Assembly: GCF_042657165.1 (NCBI RefSeq)
Contig: NZ_JBHSNJ010000012.1
Span: 868,001-932,000, forward strand
DNA: 64,000 bases
Direction of reading: 5' to 3'
From: Agrilutibacter niabensis
GTDB taxonomy: Bacteria > Pseudomonadota > Gammaproteobacteria > Xanthomonadales > Xanthomonadaceae
Positions 16,853 through 25,413 of the stretch are shown here, one piece after another. A program made the position numbers and the translations under genes. The notes below the pieces were generated by a model. That model saw nothing but the letters and a program-made list of their open reading frames with translations, was not told the origin of the DNA and searched no databases. The stretch's first letter is position 1, and every line of letters starts with the position of its first letter.

Positions 16853-18650
16853 ATCGCTGGCGATGCTGGTGCCGGTGCTGGGCCGGGCGCTGCTGCACTT
16901 CCTCTGGCAGGGCGCGGTGATCGGGCTGGTGGCCGCGGCATTGCTGCAGGCGATGCGCAATGCGCGGCCGCAGGCGCGTTACGCCGTTGCATGCCTCGCG
17001 TTGCTGGCCTGTGCATTGGCGCCCGTCGCCGAAGTGGCGAGGCAGCTAGCGATTGCAGAGGGTGGTGTCGCGCCATCGATCGCGGCTCCCATTGCTTCGT
17101 TTGCACCGGTCGTCGCCACGGCGACGACGGCGTTGGCCGCCTGGCGCGTCGACGACGCACTGCCATGGATCGTGGCGCTGTGGGCCATCGGTGCCTGCGT
17201 GCTGTCGCTGCGCATGGCCATGGGCGTGTGGTGGATCCAGCGCCTGTGCGCGTCGCCGCAGGACCCCGGGCAGGCAGCATGGCAGGCCCGGCTGGATGCG
17301 CTGGCGGCGCGCTTCGGATTGCGCGGCACCATCGCATTGCGACTGGTCGATTCGCTGGCCACGCCGGCATCGGTGGGATGGTGGCGCCCGGTAGTGTTGC
17401 TGCCGACCGCCTTGCTGACCCGCATGCCGGTCGAACTGATCGAAGCGCTGCTTGCGCACGAACTGGCCCACATCCGCCGCCACGATTACCTGGTGAACCT
17501 GCTGCAGGGCGCGGTGGAAGCCATGCTGTTCTACCACCCGGCCACGTGGTGGCTGTCGCGCCAGATCCGCATCGAGCGCGAGCACATCGCCGACCAGCTC
17601 GCGGTTGCGGTGACGGGCGAACCACGCCGCCTCGCGGTCGCACTTTCCGAACTCTCCGGATGCCTCGCATCCGCATCTCCCACGCCATCGCTGGTACTCG
17701 CCGCCCATGGAGGCCGTCTCATGTCCCGCATCGAACATCTTGTCCGCCCCGGTCTTCGCCGCAACGGCGGCCGCATCGCCTTTCCGCTGATCGGGCTGGC
17801 CACCGCCTGCCTGGCCTTCTATGCCCACGCGCAGGTCAAAGGTGATCCGCCCGCCAAGGCGGCAACGGTCCAGACCGCCAGCCACGGCAACCGCGTGCAT
17901 CTGCACCAGAATGGCAAGGGCGCGTCCTATGCCCTGATCCGCGGAGGGCGCGATGGCTACACCATGTCCGGTTCGAGCGATGACATGGACGACATCGAAG
18001 CAGCGCGCCGCAGCCTGGGTGGCGACTTCCTCTGGTTCCGCAAGGGCAGCCAGGCGTTTGTCGTCGTGGATCCCGCGACCGTAGATCGCGCTGCCAATGC
18101 TTGGGTCGAGACCGACAAGCTCGGTGCCCGCATGGAAGCGCTCGGCAACGAGATGGAGGTGCACGGACAGAAGATGGAAATCCTCGGCAAGCAGATGGAG
18201 CAGCTGTCCGAGGTCCACACCGACAATCCCGCGATGGAAAAGGCTGCCGCGCGAATGGAGGACCTGGGCAGGCAACAGGAGGCGCTGGCTTCGAAGCAGG
18301 CAAAGCTCGCCGCTACGATGGTCGAGTCCGACAGTGCCCGGCGCGACCAGCTTTCCCGTGAGATGGATGCGCTGTCCCGGCAACAGGACGCGCTCAGTCA
18401 ACAGATGGACGCGCAGTCGGATGTGATGGATGCCGAAAGCAAGCGCATGGAAAAGCAGATGGAGCCGATGGAAGCGCTCGGCCGGCAGATGGAAGAAGCA
18501 GGCAAGCCGATGGAGGCCCTGGGCCACAAGATGGATGCCCTGGGCGAGCAGATGGACCAGCTCAGCGAGAAGGCGGAGCGCGAAACGTTGAAGCTGATCG
18601 ACGATGCGGTCGCCAGGGGCTTGGCGAAGCCCGCGCCCACGCGCCAGTAA
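16845..18650 (+). CDS. M56 (BlaR1-like) membrane metallopeptidase with Met-rich coiled-coil periplasmic domain
   Basis: This 601-residue protein has membrane spans at about 12-36, 45-62, 106-130 and 311-328. The cytoplasmic gluzincin domain has HELAH at 205-209, with a likely Glu ligand in IEREHIADQL (244-252). BlaR1 and MecR1 sense beta-lactams through a C-terminal penicillin-binding domain; here that domain is absent. Instead residues 345-415 form a small domain (GGDFLWFRKGSQAFVVVDPATVDRA). Residues 424-580 form a long, Met/Glu/Gln-rich heptad-like coil with repeats such as MEALG, QMEQL and KMDAL. It very likely inactivates BlaI on a signal other than beta-lactam binding. The start overlaps blaI. 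Confidence 0.88.
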   Translation: MNESLAMLVPVLGRALLHFLWQGAVIGLVAAALLQAMRNARPQARYAVACLALLACALAPVAEVARQLAIAEGGVAPSIAAPIASFAPVVATATTALAAWRVDDALPWIVALWAIGACVLSLRMAMGVWWIQRLCASPQDPGQAAWQARLDALAARFGLRGTIALRLVDSLATPASVGWWRPVVLLPTALLTRMPVELIEALLAHELAHIRRHDYLVNLLQGAVEAMLFYHPATWWLSRQIRIEREHIADQLAVAVTGEPRRLAVALSELSGCLASASPTPSLVLAAHGGRLMSRIEHLVRPGLRRNGGRIAFPLIGLATACLAFYAHAQVKGDPPAKAATVQTASHGNRVHLHQNGKGASYALIRGGRDGYTMSGSSDDMDDIEAARRSLGGDFLWFRKGSQAFVVVDPATVDRAANAWVETDKLGARMEALGNEMEVHGQKMEILGKQMEQLSEVHTDNPAMEKAAARMEDLGRQQEALASKQAKLAATMVESDSARRDQLSREMDALSRQQDALSQQMDAQSDVMDAESKRMEKQMEPMEALGRQMEEAGKPMEALGHKMDALGEQMDQLSEKAERETLKLIDDAVARGLAKPAPTRQ

Positions 18651-18701
18651 CCGCAGCTTCGCGCCGGGCTGGAAAGGGGGCTCGGGCGCGTCCAAGGCAA
18701 A

Positions 18702-18743
18702 CAGGGATCAGGAGCGCTTCGAATCTCGCACGCTTGATCCCTG
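18702..18743. terminator. Possible terminator hairpin after the M56 gene
   Basis: CAGGGATCA at 18702-18710 pairs perfectly with TGATCCCTG at 18735-18743 across a 24-base loop and is followed by CTTCTTGTTT. It lies between the convergent M56 gene and the 18791 gene. The long loop lowers confidence. Confidence 0.4.
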
Positions 18744-18790
18744 CTTCTTGTTTCCCTGCACGCTTTTCGCGGACCTTTACCGCCGCAGGA

Positions 18791-19231
18791 TCACTTGAAC
18801 ACCAGTTCCCGAACCATCATTTCGCCAATGATGTTGCGCATCACCGTGCGCTTGCCCGACGCCTCGTCGGCCTGCTTGTAGTCCATCTTGGTCACCTTGG
18901 TCATGATCGGTTCCATCTTCTCGGTCATGCCGTCGAACGTGGCCATGTTCGGGTAGGTAACCACCAGGTACAGGTCGGGCTCGTTCGGGTTGTGTGCCTG
19001 CGCGCCATAGACGTGGAAGTCGCTGACGATGCCCGCGGTCTTGGATTCTTCCATCACCCGGCGCCAGCTCTGGTTGAGGAAGGCCATGTAGTTCTCGAAC
19101 TGGCCGTCCACTACCTTGACCGAAGTGACGATGGTGACGGGTCCATCCGTATAGGGGCGCTGTTGGGCGAACGCCGGCAGGGCGCATAGGGACAGCAACA
19201 GGCACAGCAGCCAGAGGTTGAAGCGCTTCAT
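18791..19231 (-). CDS. Exported hypothetical protein (ABM/NIPSNAP-like fold suspected)
   Basis: This 146-residue protein has a clear signal peptide (MKRFNLWLLCLLLSLCALPAFA-QQ). The mature part reads VTIVTSVKVVDGQFENYMAFLNQSWRRVMEESKTAGIVSDFHVYGA, then NEPDLYLVVTYPNMATFDGM. This is the beta-alpha-beta pattern of dimeric alpha/beta-barrel proteins such as NIPSNAP or antibiotic-biosynthesis-monooxygenase folds. No catalytic residues can be named. GGAGG precedes ATG 19231. It is convergent with the M56 gene. The periplasmic location is well supported, the role is unknown. Confidence 0.75.
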   Translation of the reverse strand: MKRFNLWLLCLLLSLCALPAFAQQRPYTDGPVTIVTSVKVVDGQFENYMAFLNQSWRRVMEESKTAGIVSDFHVYGAQAHNPNEPDLYLVVTYPNMATFDGMTEKMEPIMTKVTKMDYKQADEASGKRTVMRNIIGEMMVRELVFK

Positions 19232-19596
19232 ACGGCCTCCTCGACGAGTGGCCACGCGGACGTCCGCGCGGCGCGGCCGGCGCGTAATCCTCCGATCGCA
19301 ACCGGCTGAACGGGGAGCCGCTGGCCGGCAGGACAGGGTCAGGGCAGGGGTACCCATTCGGGTTAGGTCTGCGGCTCCGCCTTTTGCGGGTGGTCCCCGC
19401 GCGTCACTACTTCACCCTGGTGGCCGACTGTCGGGGTGGTGGCCCTTTTGTCTGACCGATCGAACACACCCGCGATTGCGTCCTCGATATATGGTCGTGG
19501 CTGCGGGCTCCTGGTCCGAAAGCGCGCGCCGAAGGGCATCACCTCATCGATACGCCGCAGCAGCACCATGACGCATCCATGCCCTTGGGAGCCGCC
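19232..19596. other. Divergent intergenic region, no gene seen
   Basis: These 365 bases separate the exported hypothetical gene from the flavoprotein gene. Open frames here lack ribosome sites and protein-like composition. An A/T-richer patch, TCGATATATGG, near 19487 could be part of a promoter, but I cannot assign -35 and -10 elements with confidence. Confidence 0.4.
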
Positions 19597-20526
19597 ATGC
19601 CCGAACGCTGGGATTGCCTGATCGTCGGCGCGGGGCCTGCCGGCCTGTCGGCCGCGCTGTACATGGCGCGTTATCACCGCAAGGTACTGGTCGTGCACGA
19701 TGGAAAGGCGCGCGCATTGCGCATTCCGGACACCCACAACGCGCCCGGATTCCCGGACGGCATCGCGGGCCCGGACCTGATCCAACGCATGACCCGTCAT
19801 GCCTGCGAGTACGGCGCCTTGATGATGCAGGCGGAAGTGGTGCGTGCCGAACGCAATGCGGACGGCTTCGTGCTCGGCACTTCCGAAGGCGAATCATTGA
19901 GCGGGGATTGCCTGATCCTGGCCACCGGGCTGTGCCTCAATGAGCTCCCATTGCCCCAGGACGTGCACGAACGGGCGATTCGCGCCAACGTGCTGCGGTA
20001 CTGCCCGGTCTGCGACGCGCACGAGCACACCGGCCGGCGCATCGCGGTGATCGGTTGCGACCGTTCCGGCGCGGCGGAGGCGCTGTTCCTGCGCCAGTAC
20101 ACGCGCGACCTCACCCTGATCCCGATGCGCATGGCCGAGTTGACCGGTTCGCAGCGCGAGGAAATGGCGACCACGGGCATTCGCGTCGTGGATCGCCCGG
20201 TGTCGCGGTTGGAGCCGCAGGACACCGAGTTCCACGTGTACGTGGAAGGCGAGGCCTCGCCCCTGGTGTTCGATGTGGTCTACCCGGCCCTGGGATGCCG
20301 CCAGCGCACGGAACTGGCGGTGATGCTGGGCCTGCCGCTCGCCGAGGATGGCTCGACCGACGTTCGCACGCCGATGGGCACATCGGTGCCGGGGCTGTAC
20401 TGCGCCGGCGATATTGTCGAAGGCCTGGACCAGATCAGCGTGGCAATGGGCCACGGCGCGATCGCGGCGACACGGGCGCATAACTGGCTGCGCGAGCAGC
20501 GCGGGCACACGCTGCAGAATGATTGA
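19597..20526 (+). CDS. Thioredoxin reductase-like FAD/NAD(P) oxidoreductase
   Basis: This 309-residue protein has the two-dinucleotide-fold layout of the low-molecular-weight thioredoxin reductase family. The FAD site is LIVGAGPAGLSAALYMAR at 8-25. A CPVCD pair (Cys136, Cys139) lies at the redox position where TrxB has CATC. The second nucleotide site is AVIGCDRSGAAEA, and the C-terminal FAD motif is GLYCAGDIVEGLDQISVAMGHGAIAA. It probably transfers electrons from NAD(P)H to a small disulfide partner, or acts as a stand-alone oxidoreductase. ATG 19597 follows GGGAG at six bases; ATG 19579 is less well placed. The neighbouring peroxiredoxin (convergent) makes a peroxide-defence link plausible but unproven. 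Confidence 0.85.
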   Translation: MPERWDCLIVGAGPAGLSAALYMARYHRKVLVVHDGKARALRIPDTHNAPGFPDGIAGPDLIQRMTRHACEYGALMMQAEVVRAERNADGFVLGTSEGESLSGDCLILATGLCLNELPLPQDVHERAIRANVLRYCPVCDAHEHTGRRIAVIGCDRSGAAEALFLRQYTRDLTLIPMRMAELTGSQREEMATTGIRVVDRPVSRLEPQDTEFHVYVEGEASPLVFDVVYPALGCRQRTELAVMLGLPLAEDGSTDVRTPMGTSVPGLYCAGDIVEGLDQISVAMGHGAIAATRAHNWLREQRGHTLQND

Positions 20527-20586
20527 TGTTCGTGGAGGCTTCGCCAAAGGTTTTCCGGTCGGCCCGAGGGCCGACCGGCGCATCCA

Positions 20587-21129
20587 CTACTTCTTCAGCG
20601 CCGTGACGGCTTCCAGCATCTCTTTCACGTGCTTGTTGGGATTGAGGTCCGAGTAGACGTGCACGATCGAGCCCGATTGCGAGATCACGTAGGACGTACG
20701 ACTGGACCATTCGGGCTTCACGGCCAACGTGGCGTCGTATTCCTTGGCGATCTTCGCGCCGGAATCGGCGGCCACCGGGAACTTGCCGCCGCAGTGTTCG
20801 GTTTCCTTCGAGAAGTCGGCGAGTTCGTCCACGTTGCCGGCAGTGACGCCGATCACGCTGGCGCCCTGCGCCTTGAACTTCTCAATGGCCTCCGAGAACT
20901 GGCGGGCCTCCAGGTTGCAGCCCGGTGTGTGGGCGGCGGGGAAGAAGTACACGACGACCGGGCCCTTCTTCAGCGCGTCGGAAAGCTTGAAGGTGAAGGG
21001 CTTGCCTGCAAGATAGGCAGGTGCGCTGAAATCGGGCGCCTTCGTGCCTGGCTTCAATGCGGCCAGGGAGGGCACCGCAAACGCGACGGTAGCGATGGCG
21101 CCAAGGGCGGCAAACTTCAGGTGTTTCAT
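20587..21129 (-). CDS. Exported peroxiredoxin (BCP/PrxQ type)
   Basis: This 180-residue protein has a signal peptide (residues 1-23, ...AFAVPSLA-ALKPG) and an AhpC/TSA domain. The peroxidatic Cys71 is in YFFPAAHTPGC, followed by NLEARQFSEAIEKFKAQGASVIGVT. The BCP-type resolving Cys five residues on is absent; Cys113 in TEHCGGKFPVAAD is the only other mature cysteine and could resolve. The enzyme reduces peroxides with thiols, here in the periplasm. The Sec-type leader is the unusual point, since most BCP proteins are cytoplasmic. It is convergent with the TrxR-like gene. Confidence 0.88.
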   Translation of the reverse strand: MKHLKFAALGAIATVAFAVPSLAALKPGTKAPDFSAPAYLAGKPFTFKLSDALKKGPVVVYFFPAAHTPGCNLEARQFSEAIEKFKAQGASVIGVTAGNVDELADFSKETEHCGGKFPVAADSGAKIAKEYDATLAVKPEWSSRTSYVISQSGSIVHVYSDLNPNKHVKEMLEAVTALKK

Positions 21130-21229
21130 TGCGGTTGCTCCTGGATTGGGGCGGCGAGGCCAGTAAAGCGCGATGGCTACGATGCCAGAAATCGGGTTGG
21201 CAGGCGCGTCGTCGCCAGCGCTCCGGCCA

Positions 21230-22066
21230 TTACCGTGCCGTGGCCAGCGTTGTCTCGCAGTCGGCGTCGAGTTTGAGCGTCGCCAGTTCGTCCGCACGGG
21301 TGATGCCGCGGGTGAGGATCGCCAGTGGCAGGCCCGCTGCGTGCGCCATGCGTGCGAAGCGGTAACCCGAGTACACCATGAGCGACGAGCCGACGACGAG
21401 CATCGCGTCGGCACGATGCAGCGCGTCGGCGGCCGCTTCGACCCGCGTGCGCGGCACGTTCTCGCCGAAGAACACCACGTCGGGCTTCAGCAGGCCGCCG
21501 CATTGCGGGCACGGCGGTGGACGGAATCCACTCAGGTCGCGGTCTTCCAGCTCGGCGTCGCCGTCGGGAGCGGCATCGGCGGTGATCGCCGTCCACTCGG
21601 GATGTGCATCGGCCAGCATCTCCTGTACCGCAGCCCGCGGCAGCCGCACCGCACACGCGAGGCACACCACCTGGTCGATGCGGCCGTGGAGGTCGATCAC
21701 CGAGCGTTGCCCGGCACGCGTATGCAGGCGATCGACATTCTGTGTGACCAGCATCGTCGTCTTGCCTCGTGCCTCGAGCGTCGCCAGCGCGGCATGGGCC
21801 AGGTTGGGGCGCGCCTGCTCGACGACGGGCCAACCGACGAAGCTGCGCGCCCAGTAGCGCGCCCGCATCGCGGCGTCCTGCACGAATGCCTGGTACGTGA
21901 TCGGTGCCCGGCGTTTCCAATGGCCGTCCGCCCCGCGGTAATCGGGAATGCCGGAATTGGTGCTGACGCCTGCGCCGGTCAGCACGAACACCGACCGGTG
22001 CGCCTGCAACCAGGCACTCAGTTGCTGCGCAGCATCGCTAGCGGAAGCAGGCAGGGGCTCGGGCAT
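21230..22066 (-). CDS. SIR2-family NAD-dependent protein deacylase (class II-like)
   Basis: This 278-residue sirtuin has the NAD site TGAGVSTNSGIPDYRGADGHWKR (30-52), TQNVDRLHTRAG, the catalytic His in VIDLHGRIDQ, zinc pairs CLAC and CPQC, and LKPDVVFFGENVP. The STNSGIPDYRG form and the length suit the SIRT4-like class II of bacteria. It removes acyl groups from lysine using NAD. Start ATG 22066 is chosen by homology-like length; no good ribosome site is seen, and the frame stays open to 22195, where it would run into the cupin promoter. It is divergent from the cupin gene. Confidence 0.9.
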   Translation of the reverse strand: MPEPLPASASDAAQQLSAWLQAHRSVFVLTGAGVSTNSGIPDYRGADGHWKRRAPITYQAFVQDAAMRARYWARSFVGWPVVEQARPNLAHAALATLEARGKTTMLVTQNVDRLHTRAGQRSVIDLHGRIDQVVCLACAVRLPRAAVQEMLADAHPEWTAITADAAPDGDAELEDRDLSGFRPPPCPQCGGLLKPDVVFFGENVPRTRVEAAADALHRADAMLVVGSSLMVYSGYRFARMAHAAGLPLAILTRGITRADELATLKLDADCETTLATAR

Positions 22067-22199
22067 GCTGCGATGGTAGCGCCGCGCCGGCGGAAGCGAC
22101 GCCAGGGGAAATAGGATGTCCAGTTCGTTGTCACCGGCAATAATCGGCGAGGCGGCATTCCATGAACACGAGTTGCAATCTTGAACCGGGGGCACGTCA

Positions 22200-22583
22200 A
22201 TGAAGGAATCGATACGACGCTTCGATCCCGCGGCGGAGTTCTACACGCCGGAGCAGTGTTACATCATCGAGCTGCCCAATGCCCCGGATGATCCCGAGCT
22301 GTCGATCGCCAGGGCGCGCGTCGCACCGGGGGTCACGACGCGTTGGCACCGCCTGGCCGGGACGACGGAACGCTATGTGATCATCGAAGGTCGGGGGCGC
22401 ATGGATGTCGGCAACCTTCCAGCGCAAGAGGTGGCCGCTGGCGACGTGGTGCTGGTTCCTCCGTCGTGTCCGCAGCGGATCGCCAATACGGGTTCGGTGG
22501 ACCTCATTTTCCTTGCCGTCTGCACGCCGCGCTTCGAACAGAACACCTACGAGGACATCGACGACGCGCCGATGCCCCCGTAG
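22200..22583 (+). CDS. Single-domain cupin protein
   Basis: This 127-residue protein has one cupin barrel. Motif 1 is VTTRWHRLAGTTERYVIIEGRGRMDVG and motif 2 is VAAGDVVLVPPSCPQRIANTG. Of the usual metal ligands, one His (in TRWHRL) and Glu in TERYVI are visible; the second His of motif 1 is replaced. The family includes small dioxygenases, isomerases and binding proteins, so no reaction can be given. It is divergent from the sirtuin and convergent with the DUF1428 gene, 19 bases away. Confidence 0.8.
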   Translation: MKESIRRFDPAAEFYTPEQCYIIELPNAPDDPELSIARARVAPGVTTRWHRLAGTTERYVIIEGRGRMDVGNLPAQEVAAGDVVLVPPSCPQRIANTGSVDLIFLAVCTPRFEQNTYEDIDDAPMPP

Positions 22584-22602
22584 TGGCCGGCCAGCAGGTG
22601 GG

Positions 22603-22968
22603 CTAGTGTTTCGGTCCGAGTTCGATGATGGGCGCGAAGCCGCCATAGATCAGGCGCATGCCGTCGAACGGCATCGGGTTCGCCTCCGGCTTCAGGCGCG
22701 GGTCCTGCATCGCTTTTTCCATGCCCGCATCGCGCGTGGCCTTGTCCGGCCATTCGATCCAGGAAAACACCACGCTTTCATCATCCTTGGCCTTCACCGC
22801 GCGACGGAAATCGGTCTGCTTGCCATCCGGAACATCGTCGCCCCAGCACTCCAGCACGCGGGTGGCGCCGTATTCCATGAAAACCGAGTCGCCGGCTTGG
22901 GCATGACTGATGAATTTCTGTTTGTTGGCGGTAGGAACGGCCAGAACGAAACCATCTACATAGGACAT
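22603..22968 (-). CDS. DUF1428 family protein
   Basis: This 121-residue protein starts MSYVDGFVLAVPTANKQKF and ends PMPFDGMRLIYGGFAPIIE, both diagnostic for DUF1428. This is a dimeric alpha/beta-barrel family (E. coli YbaA relatives) with no firm function. A second copy lies at 51754 inside the ECF42 locus. AGGGAG precedes ATG 22968. It follows the VOC gene at 23511 by 60 bases on the same strand, so the two may be co-transcribed. No ECF42-like promoter is visible upstream of this copy. Confidence 0.88.
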   Translation of the reverse strand: MSYVDGFVLAVPTANKQKFISHAQAGDSVFMEYGATRVLECWGDDVPDGKQTDFRRAVKAKDDESVVFSWIEWPDKATRDAGMEKAMQDPRLKPEANPMPFDGMRLIYGGFAPIIELGPKH

Positions 22969-23028
22969 GGTGTTTCTCCCTGAAGTCTGAATCCGGGGGG
23001 CAGGCGACGTCATCGCACTGCATGCGCA

Positions 23029-23511
23029 TCAATGCATCTGCGACTTCGACTGCATGTTCTTGACCCACTCCTCGCCGCGGCGCTTCATTTCTTCCGCGCT
23101 GACATCTTCCTTGTGGGTGCCAAGCATCCATTTGTGGCCAAAGGGGTCGATCACCGTGCCCATGCGGTCGCCCCAGAACTGGTCTTCGGCGGCCTGCAAC
23201 ACCTTCGCGCCAGCCTTGACCGCCCTGTCGATCGCCGCATCAACGTCAGCGACATAGATCATGAAGCCGCCGGTCGCGCCGCCACGGGACTTCGGGCTCA
23301 GCGCGTCCCATTCCTTGAACTCGTCGGAGAGCATGAAGCGGGAATCGCCGATCTGCATTTCCGCGTGGCCGATCTTGTCGCCCATGGGAAGCCGGTACGT
23401 CTCCTTGGCGCCGAACGCCTTCGCGTAGAACTCCATCGCCTTCTTCGCATCGTCCACTACGGCCGAGGGAGTGATGCTGTGGTAGCCGGATGGAATTGGA
23501 TTTACAGCCAT
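23029..23511 (-). CDS. VOC-family protein (PhnB/glyoxalase-bleomycin resistance fold)
   Basis: This 160-residue protein has the PhnB-like pattern: SGYHSITPSAVVDDAKKAMEFYAKAFGAKETYRLPMGDKIGHAEMQIGDSRFMLSDE, then GGFMIYVADVDAAIDRAVKAGAKVL and RMGTVIDPFGHKWMLGTHKEDV. The C-terminal DPFGHKW carries the typical late turn. The tail, MKRRGEEWVKNMQ, is basic. VOC proteins bind metal and small molecules; the substrate is unknown. CGGAG precedes ATG 23511. It heads a probable two-gene unit with DUF1428, a pairing repeated in the ECF42 region. Confidence 0.87.
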   Translation of the reverse strand: MAVNPIPSGYHSITPSAVVDDAKKAMEFYAKAFGAKETYRLPMGDKIGHAEMQIGDSRFMLSDEFKEWDALSPKSRGGATGGFMIYVADVDAAIDRAVKAGAKVLQAAEDQFWGDRMGTVIDPFGHKWMLGTHKEDVSAEEMKRRGEEWVKNMQSKSQMH

Positions 23512-23779
23512 CTCAATGCTCCGTTGGATCGGTATTCGAAGAATGGGCATCCGTGCGTTAGAGGCCGATGAGAGGGGTGTTCCGGGGACGGAAATGCGCC
23601 ATCGATAACAAGGGTTCAGCAGGAATTCCCAGTCCCCGTTCTCCTTCGCACTCACGAAGATGAAACCGGCGCCAAGGGACCTGCAGATACGTTTTGCTCC
23701 GGAAGCCTCACCACTCGTTTACGCAACGGCTGCGAGGTTGTTCCCTCGACTGCACGACCATGACTGCAAAGGAGGTTTC

Positions 23780-24226
23780 ATGAAACTCGGCAACCTTTCG
23801 ATTCTGGGCGTCTCGCTGGCAACCGCGCTTGCGGCGACCGCGTGCAACCGCGCGGACGAGACCGCCAGCACTTACGACAACGAACCTGCGACCACCGCGC
23901 CTGCAACCAGTGCGAGCCAGCCGGCTCCCGAAACCACGACGCCTGCCAGCACTGCGGCAGGCACGAACACCGCGGCGACCGATACCACCAGCGCCACGGA
24001 CACGGCACCGACCACGGTGGCTCCCGCCACGACCACGATGGCTGATGCGACCACGTCCTTCGATGACATGGACATCAACAACGACGGCAGCCTCTCGCAG
24101 GACGAGCTGTCAGACACCCATCCGCTGCGCCAGGCATTCACCGTGGTCGACAGCGACGGCAACGGCACGCTCTCGCGGTCCGAAGTCGACAGCTATCGGG
24201 ACAAGATGGCGCCGCCGGGCGGCTGA
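23780..24226 (+). CDS. EF-hand lipoprotein-like protein with Thr/Ala-rich linker
   Basis: This 148-residue protein starts with a signal segment, LGVSLATALAATAC-NRADE; the Cys suggests a lipoprotein, although the lipobox is not ideal. A Thr/Ala/Pro-rich linker (about 35-95) follows. Two EF-hand loops lie at the C-terminus, DINNDGSLSQDEL and DSDGNGTLSRSEV, both with Asp/Asn at positions 1, 3 and 5 and Glu at 12. It is likely a calcium-binding envelope protein. AAAGGAGG precedes ATG 23780. Such proteins are common in Xanthomonadaceae; the partner is unknown. Confidence 0.82.
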   Translation: MKLGNLSILGVSLATALAATACNRADETASTYDNEPATTAPATSASQPAPETTTPASTAAGTNTAATDTTSATDTAPTTVAPATTTMADATTSFDDMDINNDGSLSQDELSDTHPLRQAFTVVDSDGNGTLSRSEVDSYRDKMAPPGG

Positions 24227-24375
24227 TGCCTGACGGCCAGGGCGTTGCACGCATCGCCGCAGCGCCGCAATGACTGGAGGCTGGGTGGCGAGCCGACGCG
24301 CAGGCGTCGGCTCGTTGCCTTTGTCCTAACATCCGGCGGAATACTTTCCGCAGCCAGCCCCCGTTGGAGACACCC

Positions 24376-25287
24376 ATGCCGAATCCTCCTCGCCAGAAGG
24401 CCAGCGACTTCGATCCGGAAGTGCTGCGCCTGTTCGACCAGTACGTTCACGGCCTCATCGACCGGCGTGGATTCCTCTCCGGCGCGGCACGCTTTGCCGT
24501 GGGGGCGACGACCGCGGCCGGGCTGCTGGCGGCGCTGAGCCCGCAGTTCGCGGCGGCGCAGCAGGTCAAGCCGGATGACAAGCGCCTCTCGACGAAGTAC
24601 CTGGAGTTCGGCTCTCCCGACGGCTATGGCAAGGCACGCGGTTACCTGGCAAAGCCGGCGAAGGCAAAGGGGCTGTTGCCGCTGGTGCTGGTCGTGCACG
24701 AAAACCGCGGACTGAACCCGCACATCGAAGACATCACGCGCCGTCTCGCGCTGGACGGCTTCATTGCGTTTGCGCCGGACGCACTGTTTCCCTTGGGGGG
24801 ATATCCCGGCGACGAGGACAAGGCGCGCGCCGAGTTCGCCAAGCTCGACCAGGCGAAGACGCGCGAGGATTTCCTTGCCGCCGCCGGGGTGCTCGCGAAT
24901 ATCGAAGGCGGCAACGGGCGCATGGGCGTGGTCGGGTTCTGCTACGGCGGCGGCATGGCCAACTTCCTGGCCACGCGCCTGCCGGACCTTGTTGCGGCCG
25001 CGCCGTTCTACGGGAGCGCCCCGGCGCTGGAAGACGTGCCGAAGATCAAGGCCGAGCTGCTGGTGGTCCTGGCCGCCAATGACGAGCGCATCAACACCGC
25101 ATGGCCGGCGTATGAGGCCGCGCTCAAGTCAGCCGGAGTGAAGTACGCGCTGTACCAGCCGGCAGACACGCAGCACGGCTTCAACAACGACACCACGCCG
25201 CGTTACGACGAAGCTGCCGCGCGGGAGGCCTGGCGCCGGACGATTGCGTTGTTCGATCGCACGTTGCGCAAGGGGAGCGGGAACTAA
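24376..25287 (+). CDS. Tat-exported dienelactone hydrolase family protein
   Basis: This 303-residue protein has a twin-arginine leader: DRRGFLSGAARFAVGATTAAGLLAAL (RR at 30-31), ending AAA-QQ near 62. The DLH fold follows, with VVHENRGLNPHIEDITRRLALDGFIAFAPDAL at about 106-137. The nucleophile is Cys189 in GVVGFCYGGGMANF, and the catalytic His is in DTQHGFNND. It is a carboxymethylenebutenolidase-type hydrolase. The Cys nucleophile is that of true dienelactone hydrolases, but the exported location suggests a different physiological substrate. GGAGACACCC precedes ATG 24376. Confidence 0.88.
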   Translation: MPNPPRQKASDFDPEVLRLFDQYVHGLIDRRGFLSGAARFAVGATTAAGLLAALSPQFAAAQQVKPDDKRLSTKYLEFGSPDGYGKARGYLAKPAKAKGLLPLVLVVHENRGLNPHIEDITRRLALDGFIAFAPDALFPLGGYPGDEDKARAEFAKLDQAKTREDFLAAAGVLANIEGGNGRMGVVGFCYGGGMANFLATRLPDLVAAAPFYGSAPALEDVPKIKAELLVVLAANDERINTAWPAYEAALKSAGVKYALYQPADTQHGFNNDTTPRYDEAAAREAWRRTIALFDRTLRKGSGN

Positions 25288-25345
25288 GGGCGCTGTCAGC
25301 GCGCGAATTGCGTCTGGAGCAATCGGGCGACGGCTTCCCGGACAT

Positions 25346-25374
25346 AAAAAAAGAGCCCGGCGTTAGCCGGGCTC
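25346..25374. terminator. Rho-independent terminator of the cold-shock gene
   Basis: A perfect 9-bp stem GAGCCCGGC / GCCGGGCTC with loop GTTA, with a seven-base A tract on its left flank. Read on the minus strand this is a strong hairpin followed by seven T, 40 bases after the csp stop. It may also stop the plus-strand hydrolase gene. Confidence 0.92.
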
Positions 25375-25413
25375 CTTGTTTATTGCCAACGCCCTTGAGG
25401 GCGTTGCAGGAAC

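Noticed and set aside
16845..18650. Labelling the M56 gene blaR1 as a beta-lactam sensor.
   Set aside because: The penicillin-binding domain is absent and no beta-lactamase gene is in the window.
19363..19800. A minus-strand frame in the gap and 5' part of the flavoprotein gene.
   Set aside because: It overlaps the FAD motif of the plus-strand gene and has no ribosome site or recognisable domain.
22969..23779. An ECF42 promoter for the DUF1428/VOC pair at 22603-23511.
   Set aside because: I found no TGTCGA in the upstream regions on the right strand; this pair may be under other control.
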